Notes: generated by a model not told the origin, from the letters alone. A stretch of 64,000 bases of DNA from Sphingobacteriales bacterium (GCA_016700115.1 CP064999.1:2604001-2668000); one strand, 5' to 3'; positions 54,879 through 64,000 are shown, counted from the first letter of the stretch. Numbers and translations are program-made.

Positions 54879-55379
54879 TTATTCAGCCTTGCTTATTCTG
54901 TCATAACGCACTTCCTCAATCAGCCCATTAATTCTTTCTATGAAACAGGTTTTGTCGTCCTTAAGCGACTTTATGGTTGCTATTGAATTGATGATGCCAT
55001 CAACAATCACTTTATCTCCAACCTTAAAACCTCTATAAGCGATGTTTGACTTAACACCCCAAACATCACCTTCAACAGCATAGTATTTTTTATTTACGAC
55101 ATAAAGTCTGGCGTTCATTAGAAACTCACCTCCCGGAATTTTTCTAACTGTTTGGTCTATTGCATCTTCTAATGTTACTGCTCTTGTTTTTTTAAGTTCT
55201 CGTTGGCTGCCTCCTGAGTATGTTGATATAACACTATAATCTAGTTTAGGGTCAACATTTCTGTTCGAAATCATATTAACTCTTCCTATTTGTTTTACTT
55301 TTGTGCAAGATGAAACTGTCATTAGTGTGATAATTGCAAATAATACTCCTATTGACACGAAGTAAATGTTTTTTTTCAT
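54879..55379 (-). CDS. Hypothetical lipoprotein with conserved KIPGGEFLMNARLYVV motif
   Basis: A 166-residue protein with lipobox MTVSSC (Cys25). The segment DAIDQTVRKIPGGEFLMNARLYVVNKKYYAVEGDVWG is a recurring motif in uncharacterised Bacteroidota lipoproteins. Function unknown. It follows a second lipoprotein gene by 147 bases on the same strand, which may be one transcript. Confidence 0.7.
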   Translation of the reverse strand: MKKNIYFVSIGVLFAIITLMTVSSCTKVKQIGRVNMISNRNVDPKLDYSVISTYSGGSQRELKKTRAVTLEDAIDQTVRKIPGGEFLMNARLYVVNKKYYAVEGDVWGVKSNIAYRGFKVGDKVIVDGIINSIATIKSLKDDKTCFIERINGLIEEVRYDRISKAE

Positions 55380-55526
55380 TGTAAGTGATTTTGTTTTCGG
55401 TTATATATTTTTTGGGGGGCAATACATTCACGCTGGAGGCTATAAGATATTATGTATCAACTTCCTCCTCATTCGACTATCACATTGACCATTGAACGGT
55501 TCATAGTTTTTTATTCTTGTTATGTT

Positions 55527-55832
55527 TTAGGGGAATACTATTTGTTTATCCTTGTCTAGATTGACTGTGCCAGATAGCACTGTAGGATAAAGTATATACC
55601 CCGATTGTTGTGTTACTTCCCAAGCATAAGTGCCTATTTTAAGCTTATAGTCCTTGTATGTACTTCCCTGAATCACATTGCTGTTTCCGTCAACTTCTAT
55701 TAGGTAAGGATTACTTGAAGTATTGGTAAAACGCAAGTTAAATGTTGGAAGATAGTCTTCGTCTTTTCCGCATGAGTTTAAAAAAAGAACAAATAATAAT
55801 CCGATTGCTAATAAGTTAATAATTCTTTTCAT
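55527..55832 (-). CDS. Small hypothetical lipoprotein
   Basis: A 101-residue protein with lipobox FLNSC (Cys21) and a beta-rich mature part (FNLRFTNTSSNPYLIEVDG, YKDYKLKIGTYAWEVTQQSGY), suggesting a small beta-sandwich. I recognise no named family. The 319-bp AT-rich gap upstream, 55833-56151, contains a long T-run and no gene. Confidence 0.65.
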   Translation of the reverse strand: MKRIINLLAIGLLFVLFLNSCGKDEDYLPTFNLRFTNTSSNPYLIEVDGNSNVIQGSTYKDYKLKIGTYAWEVTQQSGYILYPTVLSGTVNLDKDKQIVFP

Positions 55833-56151
55833 CGCAAGTGATTTTAATTTTGTAAAATTGTTTAATGTAATACCTGAATTTGAAGTATTTGCTTGATTAT
55901 AATCTTGGGCAGTAATAGTTTTGATTTGGAATCAATCCAAAGTTATTGCAAAGTTATTAACTTTTTTTTTTTTTGTGTTTTTTGTCTTACTTTTTTTAGT
56001 TTTTTTGCCATTTTATTAAAAAAGCCAGCTAATGCCTTTCATGCGCTATTAAGTTTTTGCGAACTTTGCAGCCATACGGCAAAAAGCAAGAAACTGTTGA
56101 GCAACAACGCCGACCTGACTTTGACGCTCCCTCCAAATCCCCAAAAGCGTT

Positions 56152-56727
56152 ATGAAAGAAACAGAAACCTTTTACCCCAAAAACCGAGGCGAATGGAGAG
56201 AATGGTTGCAACAAAACCATCAAATCAAGCCATCGGTTTGGCTGATTTACTACAAAAAAAAGTCGGACAAACCGACTATTCTGTACAGCGAAGCAGTGGA
56301 AGAAGCCCTTTGTTTCGGATGGATAGACAGCAAAGCAAAATCGGTTGACGACGAAAGGACGATGCAATATTTTACTAAAAGAAAGCCGGACAGTATCTGG
56401 TCCATGTTGAACAAGTCAAGGATCCAAAATCTGATAGAAGAGGGAAGAATGACTCAGGCGGGATTGGAGGTGGTTGAAAGGGCAAAGGCAAATGGGTCGT
56501 GGACCATTTTAGACGATGTGGAAGCATTGATGCTGCCGCCCGATTTGGAAATGGCATTTTTGGATAATCTCCAGGCTATGGATTATTTTCTTGGATGGAG
56601 CAAGTCGGTCAAAAAAAGCATATTGTTATGGCTAAAACTCGCCAAGCGAGAAGAAACGCGTCAGAAGCGGATTGCTGAATTGGTGGAACTTGCAGGGCAA
56701 GGACAAAAACCCAAACAATTTAGCTAA
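56152..56727 (+). CDS. YdeI/OmpD-associated family protein
   Basis: A 191-residue protein with the family signature: TFYPKNRGEWREWLQQNH, VWLIYYKKKSDKPTILYSEAVEEALCFGWIDSK and the C-terminal ILLWLKLAKREETRQKRI. Members are small cytoplasmic proteins, some tied to antimicrobial resistance, with unknown biochemistry. A 110-bp stretch of its 5' end is duplicated at 54618-54727. Confidence 0.85.
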   Translation: MKETETFYPKNRGEWREWLQQNHQIKPSVWLIYYKKKSDKPTILYSEAVEEALCFGWIDSKAKSVDDERTMQYFTKRKPDSIWSMLNKSRIQNLIEEGRMTQAGLEVVERAKANGSWTILDDVEALMLPPDLEMAFLDNLQAMDYFLGWSKSVKKSILLWLKLAKREETRQKRIAELVELAGQGQKPKQFS

Positions 56728-56898
56728 TAAGTCCGGCAATATTTAGTAGGGCAGAAGTAAAAGTCAACTAAAATAAGCCTTTTATTTATGCACTTTGGTA
56801 GTCAAGATTTCGCCCCTTAAATATTTTGGCTACGTTTTTTAGCATTGTGTTTTCCACTTTTCTGCCGGTTAAATGTTTTTTAAATGTTGCCACGTTTG

Positions 56899-56929
56899 CT
56901 TGTTTTTTGTTTTTAATGGTGTATTTTTG
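56899..56929 (+). promoter_or_regulatory. Possible umuDC promoter (CTTG-N19-TATTTTTG)
   Basis: CTTG (56899-56902) and TATTTTTG (56922-56929) are 19 bases apart, fitting the -33/-7 pattern with one change. An inverted repeat AACAA (56932-56936)/TTGTT (56944-56948) around TACCGGT follows directly and could be an operator for an SOS-type repressor. Confidence 0.4.
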
Positions 56930-56981
56930 AGAACAATACCGGTTTGTTTTAAAGGCCGGATAATTCTTAAACAACATTACT

Positions 56982-57437
56982 ATGCCCCCACCGCCCTTAA
57001 AACTACATACAAGCCCGACCTTAGACATTTATTCCGCCCTGACCGATTCGGAATTAGAGTTGCCCTATTTGTCGGCAGGCATCAGTGCGGGTTTCCCATC
57101 GCCGGCACTCGACTTTATTGATCTGACCATTGACCTGAACAAGCATTTAGTCAAACACCCGTCTGCCACTTTTTATGGCAGGGTAAAAGGCGATTCGATG
57201 AGAGACGCGGGAATACACGACGGAGATTTGTTGGTGATAGACAAAAGCATTGAGCCGGTTGACGGGAAGGTAGCGGTTTGTTATATTGACGGGGAGTTTA
57301 CCCTGAAAAAAATCAAAATTCTGAAAAGGGAACTATGGCTAATGCCGGCAAATGTCAGCTATAGTCCGATTAAAGTTGAAGAATTTAACGATTTGAAAAT
57401 TTGGGGGGTAGTTACCCACGTCATTAAATCCGTATAA
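56982..57437 (+). CDS. umuD: DNA polymerase V subunit UmuD-like, LexA-type autoprotease
   Basis: A 151-residue S24-type autoprotease. The cleavage site Ala36-Gly37 (SAGFPSPA) and the Ser72/Lys96 dyad (GDSMRDAG and VDGKVAV) are present. RecA-stimulated self-cleavage activates the pol V complex. The stop overlaps the umuC start by one base (TAATG). Confidence 0.9.
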   Translation: MPPPPLKLHTSPTLDIYSALTDSELELPYLSAGISAGFPSPALDFIDLTIDLNKHLVKHPSATFYGRVKGDSMRDAGIHDGDLLVIDKSIEPVDGKVAVCYIDGEFTLKKIKILKRELWLMPANVSYSPIKVEEFNDLKIWGVVTHVIKSV

Positions 57438-58696
57438 TGTTTGCCCTTGTTGATTGCAATAATTTTTACGCTTCGTGCGAGCGGGTATTCCGTCCCGACC
57501 TCATCGGCAAGCCTGTGGTGGTGTTGTCCAACAACGATGGCTGTGTGATTGCCCGCAGCAACGAGGCCAAGGCGTTGAATATTCCGATGGGTGCGCCGGC
57601 GTTTGAATATCAGGCATTGTTTGATGAACATAATGTGCAGGTATTTTCTGCAAACTTCGCTTTATATGGCGATATGAGCCATCGCGTGATGAGCGTATTG
57701 GGCGAGTACAGCCCCGATATGGAAATATACAGTATTGACGAGGCTTTTTTAAAGTTAACCGGATTTGAGCGGTACGATTTGCAGGAATATGGAGGGCGGA
57801 TGCGCAGCAAGGTGCTCAAATGGACGGGAATACCCATCAGTATTGGCATTGCTCCCACAAAAGCATTGGCAAAAGCCGCTAACCGGATCGCCAAAAAATT
57901 TCCCCAACGCACCGGGGGGGTCTATATCATTGACAGCGAGGAAAAACGCATCAAAGTGCTGAAATGGTTGAAGGTAGAAGACGTTTGGGGAATTGGCAGG
58001 CAACACTCAAAACGGCTGAATGGCATTGGGGTAAAAACGGCTTATGACTTTACCCAACTTGACGAGGTGTGGGTAAAAAAGCACCTGACCATCGTAGGAT
58101 TGCGCCTGAAACGCGACCTGCAAGGCATCCCGACTATTGAACTGGAAGATGTGCAGCCCAAGAAAAACATCGCCACCACCCGCTCGTTCGAAAAAAACTA
58201 TACCGGATTTGACCAACTACAGGAACGGGTATCTACTTTTGCGGCTTCGTGTGCCGAAAAGCTGCGCCGGCAACATTCGCGCTGCAACTCTTTAATGGTA
58301 TTTATCCACACCAACGGACACCGGAAAGACCTGCCCCAATACAGCCGCAACATTGTGGTTAAACTGCCTTTCCCCACCAATTCGAGCATCGAACTGTCGA
58401 AGTTTGCTATACAGGCATTGAAGCGTATTTTTAAATCGGGTTATCGCTACAAAAAAGCAGGGGTTATTGTACAGGATTTCACCCCTGAAAATGCCACACA
58501 ACTCACCTTTTTTGAAAACAGCGATTCGAGGCATGTTCCGCTGATGCAGGTGATGGACAGGCTTAATACCGCCTACGGACAACAAAAAATAAGGTTAGGC
58601 TCGCAGGATACCAAGCGGATTTGGAAAATGAAACAGGAAAGACTTTCTCCCCGATACACCACCAAACTGAGCGACATCATCACCATCCACCTCTAA
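57437..58696 (+). CDS. umuC: DNA polymerase V catalytic subunit UmuC
   Basis: A 419-residue Y-family polymerase. Metal-binding acids are Asp6 (LVDCNNFYASCE), Asp101 and Glu102 (SIDEAF). The Tyr at position 11 is the expected steric gate. It performs error-prone translesion synthesis with UmuD'. Its upstream neighbour umuD is coupled, and a SRAP gene begins nine bases after its stop. Confidence 0.93.
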   Translation: MFALVDCNNFYASCERVFRPDLIGKPVVVLSNNDGCVIARSNEAKALNIPMGAPAFEYQALFDEHNVQVFSANFALYGDMSHRVMSVLGEYSPDMEIYSIDEAFLKLTGFERYDLQEYGGRMRSKVLKWTGIPISIGIAPTKALAKAANRIAKKFPQRTGGVYIIDSEEKRIKVLKWLKVEDVWGIGRQHSKRLNGIGVKTAYDFTQLDEVWVKKHLTIVGLRLKRDLQGIPTIELEDVQPKKNIATTRSFEKNYTGFDQLQERVSTFAASCAEKLRRQHSRCNSLMVFIHTNGHRKDLPQYSRNIVVKLPFPTNSSIELSKFAIQALKRIFKSGYRYKKAGVIVQDFTPENATQLTFFENSDSRHVPLMQVMDRLNTAYGQQKIRLGSQDTKRIWKMKQERLSPRYTTKLSDIITIHL

Positions 58697-58705
58697 TTAA
58701 ATCTA

Positions 58706-59308
58706 ATGTGCTTTCACTCTCAACAATCTAAATCGGCTCAGGAACTGGAACACCGCTTTGATGCCAGGTTTGAAAACAAAGCCCGATACCAACCGGCAGT
58801 TTACAACGGGTTTCAGCATCCCCAAACACCGGTCATTACCCACCTTGCCCCAAACACCATACAACTGTTTCATTGGGGGTTAATACCACCTTGGGCAAAA
58901 GACGACAGTATTAAAAAAAACACGCTGAACGCCCGAAGCGAAACCATATTTGAAAAACCGGCTTTCAGAATCTCGGCAAACAACAGGTGCTTAGTGCTTG
59001 CAGACGGCTTTTTTGAATGGCAGTGGTTGGACGAAAAGGGTAAAAAAAAGCAAAAATATTTCCTCACCTTGCCCGGAAATGAAGCGTTCGCCTTTGCAGG
59101 AATTTGGAGCGAGTGGATTGACCGGTCCACAGGAGAAGTCATCTGCTCCTACGCTATTCTGACAATGGAGGCCAATGCTTTGATGAGCGAAATTCACAAC
59201 TCCAAAAAACGGATGCCCATGATCCTGACACCGGAAAACGAAAAAGAATGGCTTGCCGGAAAACCGCCCGTGTTGAATAACGACAAATTGGTGGCTACGC
59301 CTGTCTGA
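58706..59308 (+). CDS. SRAP/HMCES-like SOS response-associated peptidase
   Basis: A 200-residue protein with all SRAP active-site residues: Cys2 (after Met removal), Asn75 (NTLNARSET), Glu104 (GFFEW) and His164 (SEIHNSKKRMP). The family crosslinks to abasic sites in single-stranded DNA and protects them. It sits nine bases after umuC, so it is transcribed with the lesion-bypass polymerase. Confidence 0.93.
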   Translation: MCFHSQQSKSAQELEHRFDARFENKARYQPAVYNGFQHPQTPVITHLAPNTIQLFHWGLIPPWAKDDSIKKNTLNARSETIFEKPAFRISANNRCLVLADGFFEWQWLDEKGKKKQKYFLTLPGNEAFAFAGIWSEWIDRSTGEVICSYAILTMEANALMSEIHNSKKRMPMILTPENEKEWLAGKPPVLNNDKLVATPV

Positions 59309-59358
59309 GTTTGGAAGTGCTCCTAAAACCTCAGATATTACCGCACAAAAACGCCACA

Positions 59359-59913
59359 ATGCCCCCTACTGTAACCATAGATTTAGTCAGCGAATTTCAT
59401 CTGACCGATTCTGCCAAAGCAGAACTCCGCGCACTGCTGCCTGCTTGTTTTCCGGAAGCCGGGTACAATGGCAGGATTTACTATAAACAATTGCCACATC
59501 ACCGCCTTATTTTGTCGGAGGACAATAAAATTATCGGGCAACTTGGCATAGATTTCCGGGTGATGAATCTGAATAATGCTTTGGTAACGGTTTTTGGTGT
59601 GATAGATCTGGCAGTTCACCCTTCCTGTCAGGGCAAGGGATATGGAACAAGGCTCATGCTCGCATTTGAGCAACTCGCCAAAAATCATGCAAACAATATT
59701 GATTTTCTGTTTCTTGTAACTGATAAGCCCTCGTTTTACGAGCGTTTAGGGTATAAAGCAACCCTGCAAAAGGTAGCCTGGCTTAAAATTAACGAGGGTA
59801 AAAACTGCGGATTGGGCTATGAACAGGTGGATGACTGCTGTCTGATGGTGAAAAGCATTGGAGATAAACTTTGGGAAGACGGCGAACTGGATATGCTGGG
59901 ATACTGGTATTGA
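59359..59913 (+). CDS. GNAT family N-acetyltransferase
   Basis: A 184-residue protein with start ATG 59359 (MPPTVTIDLV), preferred over the upstream TTG at 59311. The acetyl-CoA motif LAVHPSCQGKGYGTRLM (QGKGYG) is clear, and SFYERLGYKA ends the domain. Substrate unknown. It begins 51 bases after the SRAP gene and could be the last gene of that operon. Confidence 0.85.
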   Translation: MPPTVTIDLVSEFHLTDSAKAELRALLPACFPEAGYNGRIYYKQLPHHRLILSEDNKIIGQLGIDFRVMNLNNALVTVFGVIDLAVHPSCQGKGYGTRLMLAFEQLAKNHANNIDFLFLVTDKPSFYERLGYKATLQKVAWLKINEGKNCGLGYEQVDDCCLMVKSIGDKLWEDGELDMLGYWY

Positions 59914-60033
59914 ACAAACCCGCTTAAAATACGACATATACTCAAACATAGCCAAACACTTCATATTCACCGAAAAATATTGGTGATTGTCGGATATTAG
60001 TCAACAGGATGAATCTATCAATTCAAATTGTAG

Positions 60034-60041
60034 TAACTTTG
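60034..60041 (+). promoter_or_regulatory. Possible -7 element TAACTTTG for the T9SS type B gene
   Basis: TAACTTTG matches TAnnTTTG and lies 81 bases before the start at 60123; no clear -33 motif. Confidence 0.4.
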
Positions 60042-60122
60042 TTACTATGCTGCTCAACACAAAGCGTATGAAAGATAACCGCCTTTGCCCATATCACACC
60101 AACCACAATAGCCAAACCTCTT

Positions 60123-62426
60123 ATGAAGTCAAACACAACCCTGATTGTTTTCAGTTTCCTGCTATTTAGTATCCTGGCTTTTGTTCCGAAAAAAGCAAAT
60201 GCCGCCCACCTCGTGGGCGGTGAGTTGACTTATGAATGTATAGGAGGTAATCAGTTCAGGATAACTTTGGTGATTTACCGCGATTGTTATTGTATTGCCT
60301 GCGCAGAATTTGACAACCCGGCTTATATCACTATATTTAATTCATCGGGCGATATCGTCCAGTCAGTTGATATGTTTAGCCCCGTCATCACTCAATTACC
60401 TATTACTACCGACGGGCTATGTATTGAAACCGTTCCGGACGTATGTGTTGAGGAAGGCTTTTACCAAACCAACGTCAATTTGCCCTTCCTTGCCGGAGGT
60501 TATCAGATTGTCTATCAGCGATGTTGCCGCAACAACACTATTGTCAACATTGTCAACCCGGGAGGCACCGGCTCAACCTATGTGGCCAATGTTCCCCAAA
60601 GTGCCCTAAATCCTTGCAACAACAGTTCGCCGGTGTTTAATAATTTCCCGCCCATAGCCATCTGTGCCAACAGCCCGTTGGTGTTCGATCATTCGGCTAC
60701 CGATGCAGATGGCGACTCATTGGTTTACACAATTTGCAACCCTTTTTCAGGAGCAACCAACCTCGACCCTCAACCCTTAAACGCATCAGATCCTCCTTAT
60801 ACCCCAATCACTTTTCTTGCACCTTACACAGCCACAGACCAATTGGGAGGAACGCCCGTGATGAGTATTGACCCCGTTACCGGTTTGCTCAACGCATTTC
60901 CCAATCAAATCGGACAGTTTGTAGTGGGTGTTTGCGTGCACGAATACCGGGACGGAGTATTGTTGAGCACCAACCTGCGCGATTTTCAGTTTAATGTAAC
61001 CAATTGCGCTGTAGTATTGGCGCAGGCAAATTCTTCGGCAGGTGCAGATATTACAATGTGTTTGGGAGCCAGTATTATGCTGGAAGGAGCCGCATTTAAC
61101 GGAACCGTTTATCAATGGTCGCCTGCTACAGGTTTGAGCAATCCCAATATCCTGAACCCTATTGCCTCGCCGACACAAACAACTACTTACACACTGACAG
61201 TTATTAATCCAATCGTCAATTGTCAGGATTCAGACGAGGTTACCATTTTTGTTACTCAGACAGTAACGGCAACAGCCGCTCCGGTTGCGCCCGTTTGTCA
61301 GGGCGAATCGGTTCAATTAGAAGTCAACTCAACCAATGGCAACATTTTTTTGTGGTTTCCTTTTGACGGGTTGGATGACCCTACAAGCCCGACTCCGGTT
61401 GCCTCACCCTCGCAAACAACCACTTACATAGTCAGTGTGAGCAACGACGACGGATGTTCTGTTCAGGTTTCTGTTACCGTAGAAGTGATCAGTGTTACCT
61501 CACAGGTGTTGGTACCTGATGCAGTTATCTGTCCCGATGGAGTTGCAACTCTTGCAACTGACAGTAGTTATGATACCTATTTGTGGTCAAACGGGGCGAC
61601 TACCCCTTCTATTAACGTTTCTTCTCCCGGAAATTACGGAGTAACCGTCAGTCAGATGGTCAACGGATGTCAGGCTTTTGCAACGGCAACTGCCAATGTA
61701 ACCCTGACCACAGTCAGCACGATAGTCAACCTGCCGGATGTGGCAATTTGTCCGGATGCTTCGTTTTTACTTTCCCCAACCGACGGCAATTACACTTCCT
61801 ATTTATGGTCTGACGGGTCAATTGCTCCGTCTGTCAATGTGTCAACTCCCGGTATATACAGTGTTACCGTAACCGAAATAATAGGTGGTTGTGTGGCAAC
61901 AGCCACTGATGCAGCGACGGTTAGTCTGCTCACACCACCTACGCCCTCCATCACCGGAGATCTGAGATTTTTTACGGGCTTTTCCACCACCCTGCAATCT
62001 GACAGCAATTATACCGCATACCAATGGAGCAACGGTGCTGTTTCGCCGGGCATCACTGTTTCTGAACCGGGCAGCTATGGGTTGACGGTTACGGATGCTA
62101 ACGGTTGTAAGGGCATTGTTACGGTAGTTGTAGCTGAAGATCCGGTTGCACCCTATGCTATACCTTCGGCTTTTTCGCCAAATGCCGATGGCAGAAATGA
62201 TGCGTTTATGGTGATTACTCCACCGGAAAATATCACCGCCGTATCGCTTTATGTTTACAACCGTTGGGGAGAAAAAGTTTTTTCAAGCAATAGCCTGACC
62301 GCTCCATGGAACGGTGCCTTTAAGGGGGAGGATTGCCCGATTGGTGTATATGTTTATTACGGAACTGTAACCTTGGTTAGTGGTAAGGTAGAGGAGTTTA
62401 AGGGCAATGTTACACTAATCCGGTAG
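60123..62426 (+). CDS. Secreted protein with T9SS type B (gliding-motility) sorting domain
   Basis: A 767-residue exported protein. The signal peptide (about 1-27) ends ANAAHLVGGELTYEC, the usual N-terminus of a Bacteroidota surface protein family; a cadherin-like ATDADGDSLVYTICN repeat lies at about 190-205, and Ig/PKD-like repeats with YQWSPATGLSNPNILNP-type motifs follow to about 670. The last ~90 residues (IPSAFSPNADGRNDAF to FKGNVTLIR) form the type B sorting domain. It is probably a surface adhesin-like protein. Confidence 0.85.
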   Translation: MKSNTTLIVFSFLLFSILAFVPKKANAAHLVGGELTYECIGGNQFRITLVIYRDCYCIACAEFDNPAYITIFNSSGDIVQSVDMFSPVITQLPITTDGLCIETVPDVCVEEGFYQTNVNLPFLAGGYQIVYQRCCRNNTIVNIVNPGGTGSTYVANVPQSALNPCNNSSPVFNNFPPIAICANSPLVFDHSATDADGDSLVYTICNPFSGATNLDPQPLNASDPPYTPITFLAPYTATDQLGGTPVMSIDPVTGLLNAFPNQIGQFVVGVCVHEYRDGVLLSTNLRDFQFNVTNCAVVLAQANSSAGADITMCLGASIMLEGAAFNGTVYQWSPATGLSNPNILNPIASPTQTTTYTLTVINPIVNCQDSDEVTIFVTQTVTATAAPVAPVCQGESVQLEVNSTNGNIFLWFPFDGLDDPTSPTPVASPSQTTTYIVSVSNDDGCSVQVSVTVEVISVTSQVLVPDAVICPDGVATLATDSSYDTYLWSNGATTPSINVSSPGNYGVTVSQMVNGCQAFATATANVTLTTVSTIVNLPDVAICPDASFLLSPTDGNYTSYLWSDGSIAPSVNVSTPGIYSVTVTEIIGGCVATATDAATVSLLTPPTPSITGDLRFFTGFSTTLQSDSNYTAYQWSNGAVSPGITVSEPGSYGLTVTDANGCKGIVTVVVAEDPVAPYAIPSAFSPNADGRNDAFMVITPPENITAVSLYVYNRWGEKVFSSNSLTAPWNGAFKGEDCPIGVYVYYGTVTLVSGKVEEFKGNVTLIR

Positions 62427-62439
62427 AATATTGATCGCC

Positions 62440-62934
62440 TTACAACTTTTTTTGGTATTCAAACAGAAAAGATTCTTCTTTTCCGTTCATAGTGCCGCTT
62501 ATTTCAGCACGCAAAGATTGATCAGAGGTAAACTCATAAGTAATTTTATGAGGGAAATCGTGCCGCTTGTTTTCAAACACCACTTTGTCTTTGGTAAAAC
62601 TGATAAGTTTAAAAGGAACGGTGTTGTCTTCGTTATGGCCATAAACCTTTGCATAGTAATACACCTCTCCGTTTTCTTTGTCCACTTTGATTTCTTCCCG
62701 CACTACCTCTTTAGTCTGGAGATTTTCCGATTGAAGAGTTTCCATCACCACTGCAGTGTATTCGTGTTTTTTCTCCCCTTTTTTCCAGACTTCAGTAACC
62801 GGCTTTCCCTGAAGTTGCCAGGTGCCGGGTAATCGTTCAAAAAATTCCCAGGGTTGTTCTTTCCCGTCATCGCAGGAAAGCAATAAAGTCAAAGGGTAAA
62901 AATAAAGAAGACTCCAAAGAAAATTGCGTTTCAT
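62440..62934 (-). CDS. DUF6265-like lipoprotein
   Basis: Start at ATG 62934 (MKRNFLWSLLYFYPLTLLLSC) gives 164 residues with a lipobox LLSC. The mature part fits a lipocalin-like DUF6265 domain: FERLPGTWQLQGKP, VFENKRHDFPHKITYEF and LRAEISGTMNGK. It probably binds a small molecule at the envelope; no more can be said. It converges with the T9SS type B gene with 13 bases between stops. Confidence 0.7.
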   Translation of the reverse strand: MKRNFLWSLLYFYPLTLLLSCDDGKEQPWEFFERLPGTWQLQGKPVTEVWKKGEKKHEYTAVVMETLQSENLQTKEVVREEIKVDKENGEVYYYAKVYGHNEDNTVPFKLISFTKDKVVFENKRHDFPHKITYEFTSDQSLRAEISGTMNGKEESFLFEYQKKL

Positions 62935-63076
62935 ATCGTTGTGTTTCATTATTAAACAATGGTTAATCAAGTTGCGAAGGTAACGTTATTTGTTTTTTTG
63001 GGTACTTGGAGAATATCTTATTTTTAAAGAAGGCAAATAGGAGTATTATGTTTATTGACCGATTTTCAAGATTAAA

Positions 63077-64000
63077 TCATTCTGATTGAATGATTCCAAC
63101 TGTACCGGTTGTTCCCACGTTCCACAAAACGGTGATGCTGCTTGTTCCTTGCCCCGAGGTTATGACTCCACCGGTTACAGTCCATTGATAGTTGGTTCCT
63201 GCCGGACCGGGCACAACAGAATAGGTATAAGAATTATTTTGGCATACATTGACGGTTCCTGTAATTTCGGGAGTCAGGGTACAGACGCTGCCCATTTTCA
63301 TTCCGTTTCCAAAACTCGACACCCAAACTTCGTTTTGGTCGTAGGGGTTAAAATAGACCCGCTCTGGTTGTCTGAAAGGATAGCTGTCCACTAAGTTCCA
63401 GGTTGGGGTAGTTGCGCTGATATTGCCGGTTACCCAAAGCCCTTGAGTTTCGGTTGTGAGATATACTTGCGAGGTATTTTGAGGGTTAAAGGTGATGGAG
63501 GTTACACGGTCAAACTGAGAGCCGGTGAGTTTCGTCCATGAATTACCGCGGTTGGTGGTGCGGTAAAGTCCGCCTAATCCGTTTGGAGGTCCTCCCCAAC
63601 CACTAAACACACAAACATACCAGGTGTTTTGAGTAGGGTCGTTGGGGTCTATTACAATATCTTTAGTCCAGTAATACATGCCTGTATGACTGAGGTCTGA
63701 CCATGTTCCGAGGGAAGGGTTATACATAAACACTCCTGAACTTGCGGTAAATGTTCCTCCTGAGTTTCTTCTGCCCGAATAAGTGCAGACGACATTACCA
63801 TCATTTAACACAATAACAGTTGCCGGATGCCCTTCGGTTCTTGGAGGGTTGGGAAGTTTGGTCCAGGTAGATGCAGCAAAAAGATTGGCATTTTCTGTTA
63901 CCCAGATACCGCCCTGACTGCCGGCACCACCACCGCCGTAGTGAATGACCGAAGCATACAACCGGTTTTGATTGTTGGGGTCTAAGGCTAACCAAAATAC
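63077..64000 (-). CDS. Partial secreted protein with sialidase/BNR-like propeller and truncated Ig-like end
   Basis: The 5' end lies beyond the window; 308 codons are visible up to the stop at 63077. Blade motifs such as WVTENANLFAASTWTKLPN, VYLTTETQGLWVTGN and NEVWVSSFGNGMKMG recall a sialidase/BNR or VPS10-type propeller. The C-terminal ~70 residues (SYTYSVVPGPAGTNYQWTV) begin a PKD/Ig-like domain but stop early at GIIQSE, without a T9SS sorting domain. Either the gene is truncated or the real tail is lost. Confidence 0.65.
   Translation of the reverse strand, partial: VFWLALDPNNQNRLYASVIHYGGGGAGSQGGIWVTENANLFAASTWTKLPNPPRTEGHPATVIVLNDGNVVCTYSGRRNSGGTFTASSGVFMYNPSLGTWSDLSHTGMYYWTKDIVIDPNDPTQNTWYVCVFSGWGGPPNGLGGLYRTTNRGNSWTKLTGSQFDRVTSITFNPQNTSQVYLTTETQGLWVTGNISATTPTWNLVDSYPFRQPERVYFNPYDQNEVWVSSFGNGMKMGSVCTLTPEITGTVNVCQNNSYTYSVVPGPAGTNYQWTVTGGVITSGQGTSSITVLWNVGTTGTVGIIQSE

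Overview
The window looks like a chromosomal piece of a Bacteroidota bacterium, most likely an uncultured member of the Chitinophagales/Saprospirales/Sphingobacteriales side of the phylum. The evidence is type IX secretion (T9SS) sorting domains of type A and type B on several secreted proteins, families typical of the phylum (DUF4221, DUF5686, choice-of-anchor L, the His-rich leader protein of a Czc/Cus operon), moderately low GC, and promoter-like TTTG-N19-TAnnTTTG motifs. No rRNA or tRNA gene and no CRISPR array was seen.

Layout. 0-15.5 kb is a secretome region: a lipid methyltransferase-like protein, a lipoprotein, a 1491-residue Cys-rich repeat protein, a secreted intradiol dioxygenase, a subtilisin-like protease and a beta-propeller protein. 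15.9-23.7 kb is a heavy-metal RND efflux operon (His-rich protein, TolC-type channel, adaptor, CzcA-type pump). Between adaptor and pump lies an insertion-like block: a four-helix-bundle (S23/IVP family) gene flanked by two roughly 300-bp heptanucleotide arrays. 23.7-27.8 kb holds housekeeping genes (VOC, TfoX-like, PanE, Dps, methyltransferase). 27.9-32 kb is an accessory segment with two truncated DUF1016 copies bracketing a four-gene exported cassette: a Cys-rich small lipoprotein, a DUF4221 lipoprotein and two thioredoxin-like proteins. 32-35 kb has an AraC regulator, a DUF1761 protein and others. 35.0-35.85 kb has an 18-unit 21-bp array framed by two 86-92-bp elements with matched inverted ends, just upstream of smc. 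40-43.2 kb is a TPR-CHAT protein. At 44.3 kb is a transposase-derived protein that appears to lack its catalytic core. 45-53.7 kb is an outer-membrane DUF5686 protein, xth, holB, a glutathione peroxidase, a PTPS/QueD-like enzyme and a GMC oxidoreductase. 53.7-54.9 kb is gene debris. 56.1-60 kb carries a YdeI-like protein and a umuD-umuC-SRAP DNA-damage operon. 60-64 kb returns to secreted T9SS proteins.

How they work together: RND efflux and Dps point to metal and oxidative stress handling; umuDC, SRAP and xth to DNA damage tolerance; the T9SS cargo to an exported degradative or adhesive surface. The most unusual material is non-coding or accessory: the array-flanked four-helix-bundle block inside the efflux operon, the 21-bp array with its paired terminal elements, the Cys-rich peptide/redoxin cassette, and several families of dispersed or rearranged repeats, some carrying degraded T9SS tail-like sequence.
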